NCBI RefSeq assembly: GCF_943736995.1
Contig: NZ_OX031157.1
Coordinates: 1,709,001 to 1,773,000 of the forward strand
Source of the DNA: Sporosarcina sp. Marseille-Q4943
GTDB taxonomy: Bacteria; Bacillota; Bacilli; Bacillales_A; Planococcaceae
DNA: 64,000 nucleotides
Reading direction: 5' to 3'
Under the pieces are notes generated by a model that ran no database searches, had not been told where the DNA came from, and saw only the letters and a list, made by a program, of their open reading frames with translations. Shown piece by piece: positions 8,261-18,388 of this stretch. Made by a program: the position numbers and the translations under genes. The stretch's first letter is position 1. Each line of letters begins with the position of its first letter.

Positions 8261-8959
8261 TCACTCGAATAGCATGAGGGAATAAGGATGTGTGAATGAA
8301 AAGCGTCCTTCCTGCTTCACGCTTTCCTCCACAATCCTACCGCCTTCCATCACATACACCCGGTCGCATAAATGCTGCACGACCTTAAGGTCATGGGAGA
8401 TGAACAGAATTGCCATACCTGTCTCCCGGTTCAACCGCTGTATAAGCTCGACAATCTCCTTTTGAAGTAAACGATCCAAATTGGATACGATTTCATCGCA
8501 AATCAATAGTTTCGGCTCTATAAGCATCGAGCGCAGCAAGTTCACCCGTTGCCGTTCACCGCCGCTAAGTTCTGAAGGACGCCTTTCCAAATGTTTTTCT
8601 TCTAATCCAACCCTGCCAAGCATCGTGCTGATATACGCATCGCGATCCCCTTCCATTAACCGAAGAGGCTCCTTCAAAATGTCGCGGACTGTCCAGGAAG
8701 GATTCATGGCGGCGGTTGCATTTTGGAAGACGATTTGGCAGGAGGCATAGAAATCATCCGCTCCCGTGAATGACATCCTACCTTCATCCACCGGCTCCAA
8801 TCGCATGATGAGCCGCGCCAACGTACTTTTCCCGCTGCCGCTTTCTCCGACGATTCCGACGAGCTCACCGTCACCTACCGACAAATTGATATCGTGAAGA
8901 ATGGTCTTCCTTCGTTTTCCCCTGCCATAGCTTTTCGATAGATGTTCAACTTTCAACAA
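8261..8959 (-). CDS. Opp/Nik-type ABC importer ATPase 2, probable nickel uptake
   Basis: 232 residues. Walker A GESGSGKST, signature LSGGERQRV, Walker B KLLICDEIVSNLD; the usual DEP is changed to DEI. It ends soon after SFTHPYSLMLFE and lacks the C-terminal Cys-rich oligopeptide extension of OppF, as in NikE proteins. Two adjacent TTG codons (8959 and 8956) are possible starts behind a weak AGGA. Last gene of the urease-importer operon. The partner ATPase is the next gene upstream. Nickel as substrate is inferred from the urease context. Confidence 0.85.
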   Translation of the reverse strand: MLKVEHLSKSYGRGKRRKTILHDINLSVGDGELVGIVGESGSGKSTLARLIMRLEPVDEGRMSFTGADDFYASCQIVFQNATAAMNPSWTVRDILKEPLRLMEGDRDAYISTMLGRVGLEEKHLERRPSELSGGERQRVNLLRSMLIEPKLLICDEIVSNLDRLLQKEIVELIQRLNRETGMAILFISHDLKVVQHLCDRVYVMEGGRIVEESVKQEGRFSFTHPYSLMLFE

Positions 8960-8977
8960 ATTCCTACGCCCCCTTTC

Positions 8978-9724
8978 CTAAAATCGGCTATCCAGCAACC
9001 GCTTCGTATACTCATGCGTCGGCCTCGCCAAGACATTTGCAACCGCACCCGTCTCGACGATTTCGCCTTTCCGCATGACGATTATTTCATCCGCAGCGGC
9101 TGCGACGACATCCAGATCATGGGTAATGATCAACACGGTTGTCCCGCTTTCATTCAACAGACGGAGCCATTTCAGAAATTCCTTCTGCACAACTTTATCG
9201 AGTGCGGACGTCGGTTCATCTGCAATGAGCAAGGCTGGTTCAACATACAAAGCGCAGGCAATCATGCACCGTTGCAGCATGCCGCCCGACAATTCGAATG
9301 GATGCCGGTCCAATATATCTGGTGACAAGCTCAGCCTTCCGAGAATCTCCTTCATTTTCAATCGGAAGCTAGCTTGATCATCCCCGACCCTTCCTGCGGA
9401 AAATGCATACAACTGCCGATCCATCTTCACGCTTGGATTAAAGCTGTTCAAAGCATCTTGAAAGATCGTGAAAAACTCCTTTTTCCGCAATGCCACCATC
9501 TCATCATTCGTTGCGTGCAACAAATCGGCACCTTTATAACGCATTTCTCCGGAAGCGCGTGCACCTGCCGGCAACATCCTTAGCATTGCCGCAACCGTCA
9601 TGCTTTTCCCGCTGCCACTTTCGCCGATTATCGCTGTAATTTTCCCTTTCGGAATAAAAAATGAGCTTTTCTTCACCACAGTCGCACCATTGATGTCAAT
9701 CGATAAATCTTTTGCCTCAAGCAT
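8978..9724 (-). CDS. Opp/Nik-type ABC importer ATPase 1, probable nickel uptake
   Basis: 248 residues with Walker A GESGSGKSM, signature LSGGMLQRC and Walker [14 protein letters not shown], then the H-loop ITHDLD. It has the layout of NikD/OppD and ends with PTHEYTKRLLDSRF, again without the long oligopeptide C-domain. It overlaps the permease before it by 8 bp. With the second ATPase it would power import through the two permeases. Confidence 0.87.
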   Translation of the reverse strand: MLEAKDLSIDINGATVVKKSSFFIPKGKITAIIGESGSGKSMTVAAMLRMLPAGARASGEMRYKGADLLHATNDEMVALRKKEFFTIFQDALNSFNPSVKMDRQLYAFSAGRVGDDQASFRLKMKEILGRLSLSPDILDRHPFELSGGMLQRCMIACALYVEPALLIADEPTSALDKVVQKEFLKWLRLLNESGTTVLIITHDLDVVAAAADEIIVMRKGEIVETGAVANVLARPTHEYTKRLLDSRF

Positions 9725-10529
9725 GGAACCGCCCCCTTCCGGGATTCTTTAACTCTTCGCCGATAAAGTTGATGGAAAGAATCGTCATGAAGATTAGCAA
9801 TCCAGGAAATACCCCGATCCACCAAGCTCCAATCAATAAATCATTTTGGGCATTGTACAGCATATTCCCCCACGATGGTACCGAGGGAGGGATGCCGACT
9901 CCAAGGAAACTGAGCGACACTTCGATAAATATCGCTCCCGCCAAATTGAAGATTGTCACGACGAAAAGCGGTGGCAGGCTATTGCGTAACAGATGCCCCG
10001 TTATGATTTTCCATACCGGTGTACCGAACATTTTCGCCATCTTCACATATTCCGCATCCTTCAGCCGGATGAATTCCGAGCGGACGATCCGGGCCGTCGT
10101 AAACCAGCCCGTCACGCCGATGATGATCGTCATCCCCCACATGCCGCCTTGCATGATCGCCTGGAACGCCAAGACGAAAATGAGGGAAGGGATTGAGATG
10201 AGCGCTTCCAATATCCGCATCATGGCACTATCGGTCCAACCGCCGACATACCCGCTAATTCCTCCGTAAACAACACCGATAATGAACGATATCGCTACCG
10301 ACAAGCCCGCAACTGCCAATGTCACTTTTCCGCCATGCAATAAACGAGAAAAGACATCCCGGCCTAGATGGTCCGTCCCTAACAGATGGCCTTCACCTGG
10401 AGGCGAATATACTGCATTCAAATCCATTTCATTCACAGGTTGTGTTGCGAGAAGATCCGAACACAAGGTCAAAGCGAGGATCAAGCCGAGAAGCGAGCAC
10501 CAGAAGACAAGTTTCTTCCTCGATTTCAT
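9717..10529 (-). CDS. Opp/Nik-type ABC importer permease (NikC-like)
   Basis: 270 residues with an N-terminal anchor helix and about five further helices. The DppC/NikC hallmarks are LGTDHLGRDVFSRLLHGGKVTL after the first helix, and the cytoplasmic EAA loop around AEYVKMAKMFGTPVWKIITGHLLRN that docks to the ATPase. It overlaps both neighbours by a few bases. Expected to pair with the NikB-like permease. Confidence 0.88.
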   Translation of the reverse strand: MKSRKKLVFWCSLLGLILALTLCSDLLATQPVNEMDLNAVYSPPGEGHLLGTDHLGRDVFSRLLHGGKVTLAVAGLSVAISFIIGVVYGGISGYVGGWTDSAMMRILEALISIPSLIFVLAFQAIMQGGMWGMTIIIGVTGWFTTARIVRSEFIRLKDAEYVKMAKMFGTPVWKIITGHLLRNSLPPLFVVTIFNLAGAIFIEVSLSFLGVGIPPSVPSWGNMLYNAQNDLLIGAWWIGVFPGLLIFMTILSINFIGEELKNPGRGRFHA

Positions 10530-11497
10530 CCACCCAACTCCCCTTTCCGAAGCTTCGGATCCAGCATGTACATAAGTACATCAATGACAAACAAGCTGAT
10601 GACGACAATCAGGCCTGTCAGCATGATGCCGCCCATCAGCAACGGATAATCCTTCATCATGACGGACTTCACGAGCATTTGGCCGAGGCCCGCCCAGGAA
10701 AATAAAGACTCGACAATGACGGATCCGCCGAAAAATGAAGGGATTGTTATTCCAAGATAATTTAAATAAGGGATGAAGGCATTTCGTAAGACACCCTGTC
10801 TGATTTCCCGCTCTTCCACTCCGTTCGCCCTTGCTGCCATTACATAATAGCTTCCGATTTCAGTCTTGACACTTTCTTGTAGGAAGCGTGCATACAAGCC
10901 GACATGCGTCAACACGATGACAGACACCGGCATGATGAGATGGTTTATTTTATCAACAAAATCGCCATCCCCTCCTAGGCTTCTCGTGCCGGACGACGGC
11001 AAGATACCAAGCGTGACAGCGAATATATAAATGAATAAAATCCCGAGCCAAAACGCCGGGATGGAAGAAGATGCAATGCTGAATGCCGACAGGCCCCTGT
11101 CCAATAGCGACCCGGGCCTCATGCCCGCTGTCATCCCGAGCCAGATCGATCCGATAATAATGAAAAGCATCGATGCACCGAACAACAGCAACGTATTCGG
11201 CAGCTTCTCCCCTAGAATCGTAGCGACGGGACGGCCCTCCTTCGCGGACACGCCAAGATTCCCTTGCACCGTCTCCTTCAACCACGCCCCATATTGGACG
11301 ATAAATGGACGATCAAGCGCAAAGGCCTTGCTGATCCGCTCTTTTTCTGCGGCGGTCAACGTTTGGGCATTGCCCCCGTAATACGCCGTCGCGGAGCTTC
11401 CCGGACTTGCATGCATAATGAAAAAAGAGAGGAAGCTCACGATGAAGAGGACGAGTGCCCCCAACATCATGCGCTTCCCAACCCATTTAACGGTCAT
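10526..11497 (-). CDS. Opp/Nik-type ABC importer permease (NikB-like)
   Basis: 323 residues, six helices. N-terminal RMMLGALVLFIVSFLSFFIMHASPGS is the classical DppB/NikB opening, and the EAA loop is VMAARANGVEEREIRQGVLRNAF. The open frame extends 17 codons upstream; I chose the ATG at 11497 because MTVKWVGKRM fits the family start, GAGGAG lies upstream, and it leaves an 11-bp overlap with the binding-protein gene. Confidence 0.88.
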   Translation of the reverse strand: MTVKWVGKRMMLGALVLFIVSFLSFFIMHASPGSSATAYYGGNAQTLTAAEKERISKAFALDRPFIVQYGAWLKETVQGNLGVSAKEGRPVATILGEKLPNTLLLFGASMLFIIIGSIWLGMTAGMRPGSLLDRGLSAFSIASSSIPAFWLGILFIYIFAVTLGILPSSGTRSLGGDGDFVDKINHLIMPVSVIVLTHVGLYARFLQESVKTEIGSYYVMAARANGVEEREIRQGVLRNAFIPYLNYLGITIPSFFGGSVIVESLFSWAGLGQMLVKSVMMKDYPLLMGGIMLTGLIVVISLFVIDVLMYMLDPKLRKGELGG

Positions 11498-13055
11498 TCC
11501 ATTTCCACTCCTCGACATTCCAAAGGAAACCGGAGCCGTGATGGCCAAGTGTACGCTCCTTCACGCCTTCGATATTTCCATGAACGCCATAAACTGCATT
11601 GACATAAGCGATAAATGCGAATGCCGGATCGTTCGCCAATTCTTCTTGGAATGCCATATAGCTTGCTTGCCGTTCTTTCTCATCCGTTGATAAACGACCT
11701 TTTTCAAGCAATGCATCCACTTTTGCATTGGAGTAGCTGCCGTAATTATAACCGGATCCCGTCACACTCGATTCCTCCGAATGGAACAAAATGTACGTAT
11801 GATGATCCGCGTCATACGGGCTGCCCCAGCCGATCATGAAAGCATCTGTCTCTTCAATCGTGATGGCACTCCAGTCAAGCGCCGCCACATCGACATTCGC
11901 ACCGATCGACTTGAATCCTTCGGCGACATAATTCGCCATATTGACACGTACAGCGTCCGATGCAGGAACCGTAATCGTGAAGCTCAACTTCTGGCCATCC
12001 TTGTAACGGAAGCCATCGCCCGATTTTTCCCAACCTGCTTCGTCCAGCAATTGTTCGGCTCGTTGGACGTCATAGCTGTACGTTTCAATGTTCTCATTAT
12101 GAAAGGCATGCTTCTGAAGCGGCGAATAGGCCACTTCCCCGAACCCTTTCAAAATGCCTTTCACAATTTGCGCCCGATCGATGGCATAGCTGAATGCCTG
12201 TCGCACCCGCACATCTTGCCACAGATCGTTTTGCATATTAAAAAGAATCCCGCGATAATCCGCAGTATCGATATTGTAGATCTTCACTCGATCCCGCTTT
12301 TCCAATTCACCGACTTGCACCGGGTCGAGCAGGGCAATATCGACTTCACCTGAGGCCAATTGCAATGCCCGCACATTGCTGTCGGGGATGAATTTGAAAA
12401 TGACTTTCTCGATGGATGGCTTCGTGCCATGGAAATGCTCATATGCTTTCAACGTCAAGCTGTTGCCTCGGTCCCATCGTTCGAATTGATAAGGTCCATT
12501 GCCGATCGGATGGCTATTGAAGTCCGCCGTCCGCATATCCACGCCTTCAAATGCATGCTTCGGTAAAATCGGGAGCGTCAATTTATCCAATATCGGCGTA
12601 AATGGACGCTTCAGCTTCAGTTCGAATTCGTAGTCACCGATTTTTTTCAAAGATTCCACTTCATTGAAGTCGGACTTCAGGAATGAAGCATTCTTATCAT
12701 CCAAAACACTTTCGATTGTAAAGATGACATCCTCCGCGGTAAGCGGTTCACCGTCGTGGAATCGGATGTCTTCCCTTAATTTGAACGTGTATGTCAACTT
12801 GTCATCCGATATGTCGAATGACTCAGCTATATCGGCTTTCGGTTCATTGTTTTCATCAAAACGGAAAAGTCCTCGGAATAGAAGCGCGTCGACATTCGTC
12901 TCCTCAATGATCGGATTCAATCCATCAAACTCGGATTTCGATGCATAGATGAGGCGGTTTTCCTTCTCGACGGACGACTCTTTTTTTCCACACCCTGCGA
13001 CGGCAACTAGCAGGAGCATACTGATGAAAGCTATCACTATTTTTCGTTTATCCAT
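11487..13055 (-). CDS. Family 5 solute-binding lipoprotein, probable nickel-binding
   Basis: 522 residues. A lipoprotein signal ends at Cys22 (VAVAGCGKK), so it is anchored outside the membrane. SBP family 5 blocks follow: NRLIYASKSEFDGLNPI, FRFDENNEPKADIAESFDIS, FKLREDIRFHDGEPLTAEDVIFTIESV and DVRVRQAFSYAIDRAQIVKGIL. It starts 12 bases after ureD, so urease genes and importer appear to be one transcript. Nickel (free or chelated) is the inferred ligand because urease needs it; a peptide ligand cannot be excluded from sequence alone. Confidence 0.88.
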   Translation of the reverse strand: MDKRKIVIAFISMLLLVAVAGCGKKESSVEKENRLIYASKSEFDGLNPIIEETNVDALLFRGLFRFDENNEPKADIAESFDISDDKLTYTFKLREDIRFHDGEPLTAEDVIFTIESVLDDKNASFLKSDFNEVESLKKIGDYEFELKLKRPFTPILDKLTLPILPKHAFEGVDMRTADFNSHPIGNGPYQFERWDRGNSLTLKAYEHFHGTKPSIEKVIFKFIPDSNVRALQLASGEVDIALLDPVQVGELEKRDRVKIYNIDTADYRGILFNMQNDLWQDVRVRQAFSYAIDRAQIVKGILKGFGEVAYSPLQKHAFHNENIETYSYDVQRAEQLLDEAGWEKSGDGFRYKDGQKLSFTITVPASDAVRVNMANYVAEGFKSIGANVDVAALDWSAITIEETDAFMIGWGSPYDADHHTYILFHSEESSVTGSGYNYGSYSNAKVDALLEKGRLSTDEKERQASYMAFQEELANDPAFAFIAYVNAVYGVHGNIEGVKERTLGHHGSGFLWNVEEWKWNDR

Positions 13056-13067
13056 AGTTTACCCCGC

Positions 13068-13877
13068 TTATATGAGTGCCGCCAGCTCGGAAAATACACG
13101 TTTCATTTCCTGCTGAAGTCTCCATTGATTTACCCCGAGAAATCGGCAATGCACCGCATTTCCCGCAAGCCTCGTTACGCCGGCCCGTAATCCGTCTCCA
13201 ACATTCATCGCTTCTTGGATTGCCCGCAGATCGATTTCATCGGCCTGTTCCGAAACGAGCCAAATGGAGCCGACATACAATGCCTCTTCAAGTAAACCAA
13301 GCCCGTTGAGTTGCAGATTCTCCGGGTCGAAATGAAGGCTGTCGAAAGCGAGCAGCTCATCTTCGACGTAGATCTTCATCATTGATTTTAATGAAGTGAA
13401 ATTGAATACTTCCCCACGCTTCTCCCGGCCCGGAGCAATAACCTCACCCCAAAGCAAAGTAGCGCCCTTCGCGAGACGGATTGTCGTTTCCATCCGGAAC
13501 TTGGATTCCGCGAATGGGATGATCACTTCAGGCATCCATTCAAGACGCGCCTCTTCATCCAGCTCCACGTCAATCTTTTGCACACAAGTTTCACCTGTAT
13601 GCGACCGGTACACTTTCAATGCGGATTGCTGTATGATCCGCGCTTTGCTACCCGGCAAAAGTTTGATGGATATATCATTGCGGTCACCTGCCACCATACC
13701 GCCCGACGACTCCATCACATATACCGTCGCTGTAGGATCATCGCCTTCGTATAGCTCGCGGCTCGCCTTTAAAGGAGGCTGCTGGAATACGTGCGGCATC
13801 CGGGTATAGCCCCTTCTCGGCTCAAACACCATATCCAGCTTTCCATTATGGTGCCTCCGGGCCACTTTACTCACCAC
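13068..13877 (-). CDS. ureD: Urease accessory protein UreD
   Basis: 269 residues (UreH in older naming). Recognisable blocks are [60 protein letters not shown] and [16 protein letters not shown]. UreD binds apo-urease and forms with UreF and UreG the complex that delivers nickel. Starts with GTG 11 bases inside the end of ureG. Last of the urease genes proper, with the importer following. Confidence 0.95.
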   Translation of the reverse strand: MVSKVARRHHNGKLDMVFEPRRGYTRMPHVFQQPPLKASRELYEGDDPTATVYVMESSGGMVAGDRNDISIKLLPGSKARIIQQSALKVYRSHTGETCVQKIDVELDEEARLEWMPEVIIPFAESKFRMETTIRLAKGATLLWGEVIAPGREKRGEVFNFTSLKSMMKIYVEDELLAFDSLHFDPENLQLNGLGLLEEALYVGSIWLVSEQADEIDLRAIQEAMNVGDGLRAGVTRLAGNAVHCRFLGVNQWRLQQEMKRVFSELAALI

Positions 13878-14493
13878 TCGCTGTCCCCGCGCCTTCTAGC
13901 AACATATTCCGTTTGATCCAATTGACGATCTGATCGACATTTTTCCGTGTCCGGACATCCGCTAAGACGTAAGGACGGCCGCCTCTCATCTTCTTCACGT
14001 CGCTCTCGTAGAGTTCAAGATCGACGCCGACATGCGGTGCAAGGTCCGTTTTATTGACCAATAAAAGATCGGATCTCGTTAACGCCGGACCGCCTTTTCT
14101 CGGTATATCCTGTCCTTCCGCAACGTCAATCACGTAGATATATCCATCTACAAGCTCCGGGCTGAACGTCGCCGACAAGTTGTCCCCGCCGCTCTCGACA
14201 AAAACGATGTCAAGATCTTTGAAACGTTCCTTCAATTCATCGATTGCCGCAAAGTTCATGGAAGCATCTTCACGGATCGCCGTATGCGGGCATCCGCCAG
14301 TCTCCACTCCAAGAATCCTGTTTTCACCCAACACACCGTGAGTCATGAGGAACTGAGCATCCTCACGCGTATAGATATCATTCGTAATCACTGCTACGTT
14401 ATAGTCTTCATGCATTGCACGGGTCAATGCGTCGACGAGCGATGTCTTGCCCGATCCGACGGGACCCCCGATTCCAATACGTACTGGTTTCAT
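13867..14493 (-). CDS. ureG: Urease accessory GTPase UreG
   Basis: 208 residues. SIMIBI-class GTPase with P-loop GPVGSGKTS near the N-terminus, the metal-binding Cys-Pro-His ([13 protein letters not shown]), the [17 protein letters not shown] switch region and base-recognition NKTD. It hydrolyses GTP while passing nickel from UreE to the UreDF-urease complex. The short N-terminus lacks the His-rich tail of some UreG proteins. Confidence 0.97.
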   Translation of the reverse strand: MKPVRIGIGGPVGSGKTSLVDALTRAMHEDYNVAVITNDIYTREDAQFLMTHGVLGENRILGVETGGCPHTAIREDASMNFAAIDELKERFKDLDIVFVESGGDNLSATFSPELVDGYIYVIDVAEGQDIPRKGGPALTRSDLLLVNKTDLAPHVGVDLELYESDVKKMRGGRPYVLADVRTRKNVDQIVNWIKRNMLLEGAGTASGE

Positions 14494-14511
14494 ATATAGA
14501 AACGCCTCCTG

Positions 14512-15252
14512 TCATGAAATGAATAATCTTGAATGTAAATATTCGTGCTTCATCGATGCAAGCTCGATGCCAAGCGCATTGTTGCTAATGTCCTCTTCCT
14601 GCAAACCTGCGACAATCCCGGAAGCTACAACGACCTCTTCGGCCAATTGATGCATCGCCTGCACGCCTGTGTTTTGCCCGAACGGCACTGCACGCACTGC
14701 GTTTTGGATAAGCCCGTTCACCGATGAAAATAAATACGAAAGGACGGCATAATGCGCATCGACATCATTGACAGCGCAATAAATGCCGTAAAGGATCGCA
14801 TAATGCCCTTTTATTTCATTTGCACCAATCCGGTTTTTCCACTCGTCGAAAAAAGCATCCTCGACGAGCGGCGATACAGTTTTGATGAACTGCCTGCCTA
14901 AATTGACGCTTGCATCCCTGGATTCTTTTGCGAGCTTGATCGCCCCGCAAAGGTTTTCCAAGTGCAGAAGCTGGTCGACATCCCGATTCTTCGCCGCCTT
15001 ATGCGCTTCCTGTATGAGAATCGCATCGCCGTATACGAGATTCTGATGAAGGAAATTTGAACAAAAAGCAATCAGCTCTTCCTTCGTCCTGATTGCATCC
15101 TCCTGGATATACGTCTCCATTCCATATGATTGGGTATACGTGCCAATCGGGAATGCCGAATCGTGGATTTGAAGCAGCCGTAAAAACTGTATATCAGTGG
15201 GAATGGCCGCGGTATTTGAAAGGTTGTTTGAATCGTCGTTCTGTCGTCTCAT
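14512..15252 (-). CDS. ureF: Urease accessory protein UreF
   Basis: About 246 residues, all helical. Hallmarks are LLQIHDSAFPIGTYTQSYGMETYI near the start of the domain and AVRAVPFGQNTGVQAMHQLAEEV near the end. UreF links UreD and UreG and acts like a gatekeeper of activation. The open frame begins at 15324, but the first ~24 codons overlap ureE out of frame and lack a site; the ATG at 15252 has GGTGGG upstream. The true start remains uncertain and is inside ureE by about 58 bases. Confidence 0.9.
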   Translation of the reverse strand: MRRQNDDSNNLSNTAAIPTDIQFLRLLQIHDSAFPIGTYTQSYGMETYIQEDAIRTKEELIAFCSNFLHQNLVYGDAILIQEAHKAAKNRDVDQLLHLENLCGAIKLAKESRDASVNLGRQFIKTVSPLVEDAFFDEWKNRIGANEIKGHYAILYGIYCAVNDVDAHYAVLSYLFSSVNGLIQNAVRAVPFGQNTGVQAMHQLAEEVVVASGIVAGLQEEDISNNALGIELASMKHEYLHSRLFIS

Positions 15253-15640
15253 ACTCCACACCCACCTCATCCAATAATGGCGCCAGCGTGTGATCTGCGC
15301 GGACGACAATTTCATCTTGTTCAATCAAAGCAGGGGTATGGCGATTGCCAAGTTCAAACGCGGCCTTGCCCATCTGTACCATGTCCTTCGGCCGGATGAC
15401 GATGACCGGTTCCATTTTCGTCCGGATCACTATGCAACGTTCGTCATCTTCGTATAGCAGGTCGCCATATTGCAACGGCTCTTCCTGATCGATGCGCAAT
15501 GCGACATCCGTGCCTTCTGTCGTCTCTGTCCGCAAAATCCGCTTGCTTAGCTCTTCCCATTCCAGTTCGACCCATTCGATGCGCTTTCCTGGGATTTCTT
15601 CTGCATCACCGATATTGCCTATGATTTTTTCTATTAGCAT
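15194..15640 (-). CDS. ureE: Urease nickel metallochaperone UreE
   Basis: 148 residues. N-terminal substrate-binding-like domain (VEWVELEWEELSKRILRTETTEGTDVAL) and a C-terminal metal-binding domain with FELGNRHTPALIEQDEIVVRAD, where the His corresponds to the conserved nickel ligand. The tail ends GHSH, so only a very short His-rich tail is present compared with the long tails of some enterobacterial UreE. Separated from ureC by a 211-bp gap that holds a repeat element; all other urease genes overlap or abut. Confidence 0.95.
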   Translation of the reverse strand: MLIEKIIGNIGDAEEIPGKRIEWVELEWEELSKRILRTETTEGTDVALRIDQEEPLQYGDLLYEDDERCIVIRTKMEPVIVIRPKDMVQMGKAAFELGNRHTPALIEQDEIVVRADHTLAPLLDEVGVEYETTERRFKQPFKYRGHSH

Positions 15641-15696
15641 CTTGCATTCTCCTTCTCTGCAAAGACTCCGGTTTCATAAAAGTGTAAACTCATAAC

Positions 15697-15826
15697 GTTG
15701 ATTTCCGTTTCAGGCGGACGCTTTCCGCGGGCGAGCGCCAAGTCTCCTCAGTCGCTTCGCTCCCTCCGGGGTCTCGGCTGTCTCGCTTTTCCCCTCGGAG
15801 TCGCCGCCTTACACTTCAATCAACTA
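15697..15826. repeat. Bacillaceae-type intergenic repeat inside the urease operon
   Basis: A GC-rich element bounded by GTTGATT on the left and AATCAAC on the right, with GGCGGAC and GTCGCCGCC as inner inverted ends and CTCAGTCGCTTCGCTCC in the middle. I recognise this as an imperfect palindromic repeat common between genes of Bacillus relatives. Here it fills the ureC-ureE gap. Both strands can form long hairpins, so it may cut the ratio of structural to accessory transcript; that effect is inference. Confidence 0.75.
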
Positions 15827-15851
15827 GGTATCCGAAATTAATAATGAAAAG

Positions 15852-17567
15852 TTAAAACAGGAAATACCTCTGCGCCATAGGTAGTACGTCGACTGGTTCG
15901 CATGTAGCGAGTTCGCCGTCGATTTTTACTTCGTATGTCTCCGGATCTACATCGATCACCGGCATTTCGCTATTATGCTTCATGTCTGATTTAGATACGT
16001 TTCGGCAATTTTTCACCGTTCCGATCATCTTCTTTAGTCCGAGCTGTTCCGGAAGTCCTTCCTCCACCGCGATTTTCGGTAGGAATGTCATAGAGGAATT
16101 TTGTGGGCCTTGGCCGTGGTAGCCGTACATCCGGCGTCCCATGTACGGTTGCGGCGTCGGAATCGAAGCGTTCGGATCTCCTGTTGCTGCGTACACCGCA
16201 ATTCCGCCTTTAATGACAACTGACGCCTTGATGCCAAAAAATGCAGGTTCCCATAAAACGATGTCCGCCAATTTCCCTTCCTCGATAGAGCCGACCTCAT
16301 GCGAGATTCCTTGGGCAATAGCAGGGTTGATCGTATATTTTGAGATATAACGTTTGACGCGGTAATTGTCATTGTCTTTCTCTTCATCTTGCGGAAGAGG
16401 GCCGCGCTGCTTCTTCATTTTATCCGCCGTCTGCCACGTCCGGATCGCCACTTCTCCTACACGGCCCATCGCCTGGGAGTCGGATGACATAATGCTTAAG
16501 ATTCCGAGATCCTGCATAATGTCCTCAGCCGCGATTGTTTCTGGACGAATACGCGAATCCGCGAAAGCGACATCTTCTGCTACATCGCGTTTCAAATGGT
16601 GGCACACCATGAGCATGTCCATATGCTCATCGATCGTATTGACAGTAAACGGCTTTGTCGGGTTCGTCGATGCCGGCAATACGTTCGGCAATGACGCCAT
16701 CTTCAACTGGTCCGGCGCGTGTCCCCCGCCAGCTCCCTCCGTATGGAAAACGTGGATGACGCGTCCATTGATCGCATTGATCGTATCCTCGACGAATCCA
16801 GCCTCATTCAACGTATCGGAGTGCAAGGCGATTTGAATATCATATTCATCCGCCACCGACAAGCTTTGATCCAATGCATGTGGAGTTGCTCCCCAGTCCT
16901 CATGCACCTTCATGCCAATTGCGCCAGCCCGGATCTGCTCAACAAGCGGCCCTGGAAAAGCGGCGCTTCCCTTCCCGAAAATACCTATATTCAACGGAAT
17001 GTCCTCAATTTGTTGAAGCATCCGATGCAAATGCCATTTCCCCGGCGTCACCGTAGTTGCAGTGGAACCCGCCGCTGGGCCTGTCCCGCCGCCGATGAAT
17101 GTCGTCGTTCCGGCATTCAACGCCACATCCACCTGTTGCGGACTGATGAGATGAATATGCGTGTCAATTGCACCCGCTGTTGCAATCAAACCTTCTCCCC
17201 CATACACTTCCGTACCGACACCGATGATCATACCTTGATCGACACCGTCCATCGTATTTGGGTTCCCGGCCTTACCAATACCGACAATCCTTCCGTTCCT
17301 AATCCCGATGTCCGCCTTGACGATTCCTGTATGGTCAATAATTGTGGCATTTGTAATAACCGTATCGAGCACACCGTCTTCAGCAGTCTTTTCGCCGTTC
17401 TGCCCCATCGATACGCGAAGGGATTTTCCGCCACCAAAAATACCTTCGTCTCCATACGTCGTATAATCTTTTTCAATTTCAATCCACAAATCGGTATCCG
17501 CTAAACGGACCTTGTCGCCCACAGTCGGGCCGAACATTCTTGCATATTGCTCGTGTGTAATTCTCAC
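15852..17567 (-). CDS. ureC: Urease subunit alpha (catalytic)
   Basis: 571 residues, full length. All active-site residues are in place with S. pasteurii numbering: His137 and His139 (DTHIH), Lys220 (GMKVHED, the carbamylated nickel bridge), His222, His249, His275 (FHTEG), Cys322 and His323 on the mobile flap (MVCHH), Arg339 and Asp363 (SSDSQAMGR). It hydrolyses urea to ammonia and carbamate in the cytosol. It abuts ureB directly. Numbering identity is the best single clue to a Sporosarcina-like host. Confidence 0.99.
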   Translation of the reverse strand: MRITHEQYARMFGPTVGDKVRLADTDLWIEIEKDYTTYGDEGIFGGGKSLRVSMGQNGEKTAEDGVLDTVITNATIIDHTGIVKADIGIRNGRIVGIGKAGNPNTMDGVDQGMIIGVGTEVYGGEGLIATAGAIDTHIHLISPQQVDVALNAGTTTFIGGGTGPAAGSTATTVTPGKWHLHRMLQQIEDIPLNIGIFGKGSAAFPGPLVEQIRAGAIGMKVHEDWGATPHALDQSLSVADEYDIQIALHSDTLNEAGFVEDTINAINGRVIHVFHTEGAGGGHAPDQLKMASLPNVLPASTNPTKPFTVNTIDEHMDMLMVCHHLKRDVAEDVAFADSRIRPETIAAEDIMQDLGILSIMSSDSQAMGRVGEVAIRTWQTADKMKKQRGPLPQDEEKDNDNYRVKRYISKYTINPAIAQGISHEVGSIEEGKLADIVLWEPAFFGIKASVVIKGGIAVYAATGDPNASIPTPQPYMGRRMYGYHGQGPQNSSMTFLPKIAVEEGLPEQLGLKKMIGTVKNCRNVSKSDMKHNSEMPVIDVDPETYEVKIDGELATCEPVDVLPMAQRYFLF

Positions 17568-17933
17568 TTAACTGTCAGCTCCTTTAAATCCGCCATCCGA
17601 CGCCTTCTCAACAATTTCATCTTTTTTGTGAGTGGAACCTTCCGTCAAATTATTTAAACCGAACACATGGCGCCTTCCGCCAAACTCGACAAGCTCCACT
17701 TCCTTCTCTTCGCCCGGCTCAAAACGTACCGCAGTGCCGGAAGGAATGTTCAAATGCATTCCGACCGAATCTTCACGATCGAATTCAAGAAATTTATTAA
17801 CTTCAATAAAATGGAAGTGAGAACCGACTTGAATCGGACGATCACCTGTATTCGCAACAGTCACCGTCTTCGTTTCACGTCCCACATTGATTTCAATCCA
17901 CCCATCAGCTGGTTTGATTTCTCCTGGTTTCAA
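17568..17933 (-). CDS. ureB: Urease subunit beta
   Basis: 121 residues. Starts [20 protein letters not shown], then the conserved [21 protein letters not shown] and [25 protein letters not shown] blocks. Forms the trimeric assembly with UreA and UreC. The stop codon lies immediately before ureC. Confidence 0.98.
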   Translation of the reverse strand: MKPGEIKPADGWIEINVGRETKTVTVANTGDRPIQVGSHFHFIEVNKFLEFDREDSVGMHLNIPSGTAVRFEPGEEKEVELVEFGGRRHVFGLNNLTEGSTHKKDEIVEKASDGGFKGADS

Positions 17934-17950
17934 ACGAAAAACCCCCTCTA

Positions 17951-18253
17951 TTATTGAATTGGATGATGCACCGTGACTAGTTTTGTCCCATCAGGGAACG
18001 TGCACTCGATCTGCACATCCTTCACCATATCACCGACGCCTTCCATCACATCGTCAACCGTCAGCAACTGCTTACCTTCACTCATCAATTGCCCAACGGA
18101 CTTTCCGTCACGCGCACCTTCCATAATAAAATGGCAAATATAAGCTACAGCCTCGGGATAATTCAACTTCACCCCGCGCTCCTTACGCTTGATAGCAAGC
18201 TCTCCAGCCACATGCAACATTAGTTTTTCCTGTTCAACTGGTGATAACCTCAA
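17951..18253 (-). CDS. ureA: Urease subunit gamma
   Basis: 100 residues, the normal family length: [41 protein letters not shown] and [18 protein letters not shown]. First gene of the operon. The start is TTG behind GGGGGTG; no ATG is suitable, and the family N-terminus ([10 protein letters not shown]) fixes this position. Promoter about 200 bases upstream. Confidence 0.97.
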   Translation of the reverse strand: MRLSPVEQEKLMLHVAGELAIKRKERGVKLNYPEAVAYICHFIMEGARDGKSVGQLMSEGKQLLTVDDVMEGVGDMVKDVQIECTFPDGTKLVTVHHPIQ

Positions 18254-18373
18254 CGAAAAACACCCCCGATTTTTAATCAGACATTTTAGATAACTATAGG
18301 CAGTATTCTACTCTGGCTACCTATTCTATTCAATTTTTTAGATTTCTTGTGTCATGCAAGGACATGCATTATA

Positions 18374-18388
18374 GGACGTAGCTCGTCC
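18374..18388 (-). other. Small hairpin in the long urease 5' leader
   Basis: GGACG-AGCTA-CGTCC on the minus strand, within the roughly 190-base untranslated leader between the ure promoter and ureA; a second ATGCA/TGCAT pairing lies next to it. No known riboswitch was recognised. Whether the leader regulates is unknown. Confidence 0.3.

Noticed and set aside
8261..8959. Pseudogene call because Walker B reads DEI instead of DEP
   Set aside because: The catalytic Asp-Glu is intact, all other motifs are normal and the frame is full length for a NikE-type protein.
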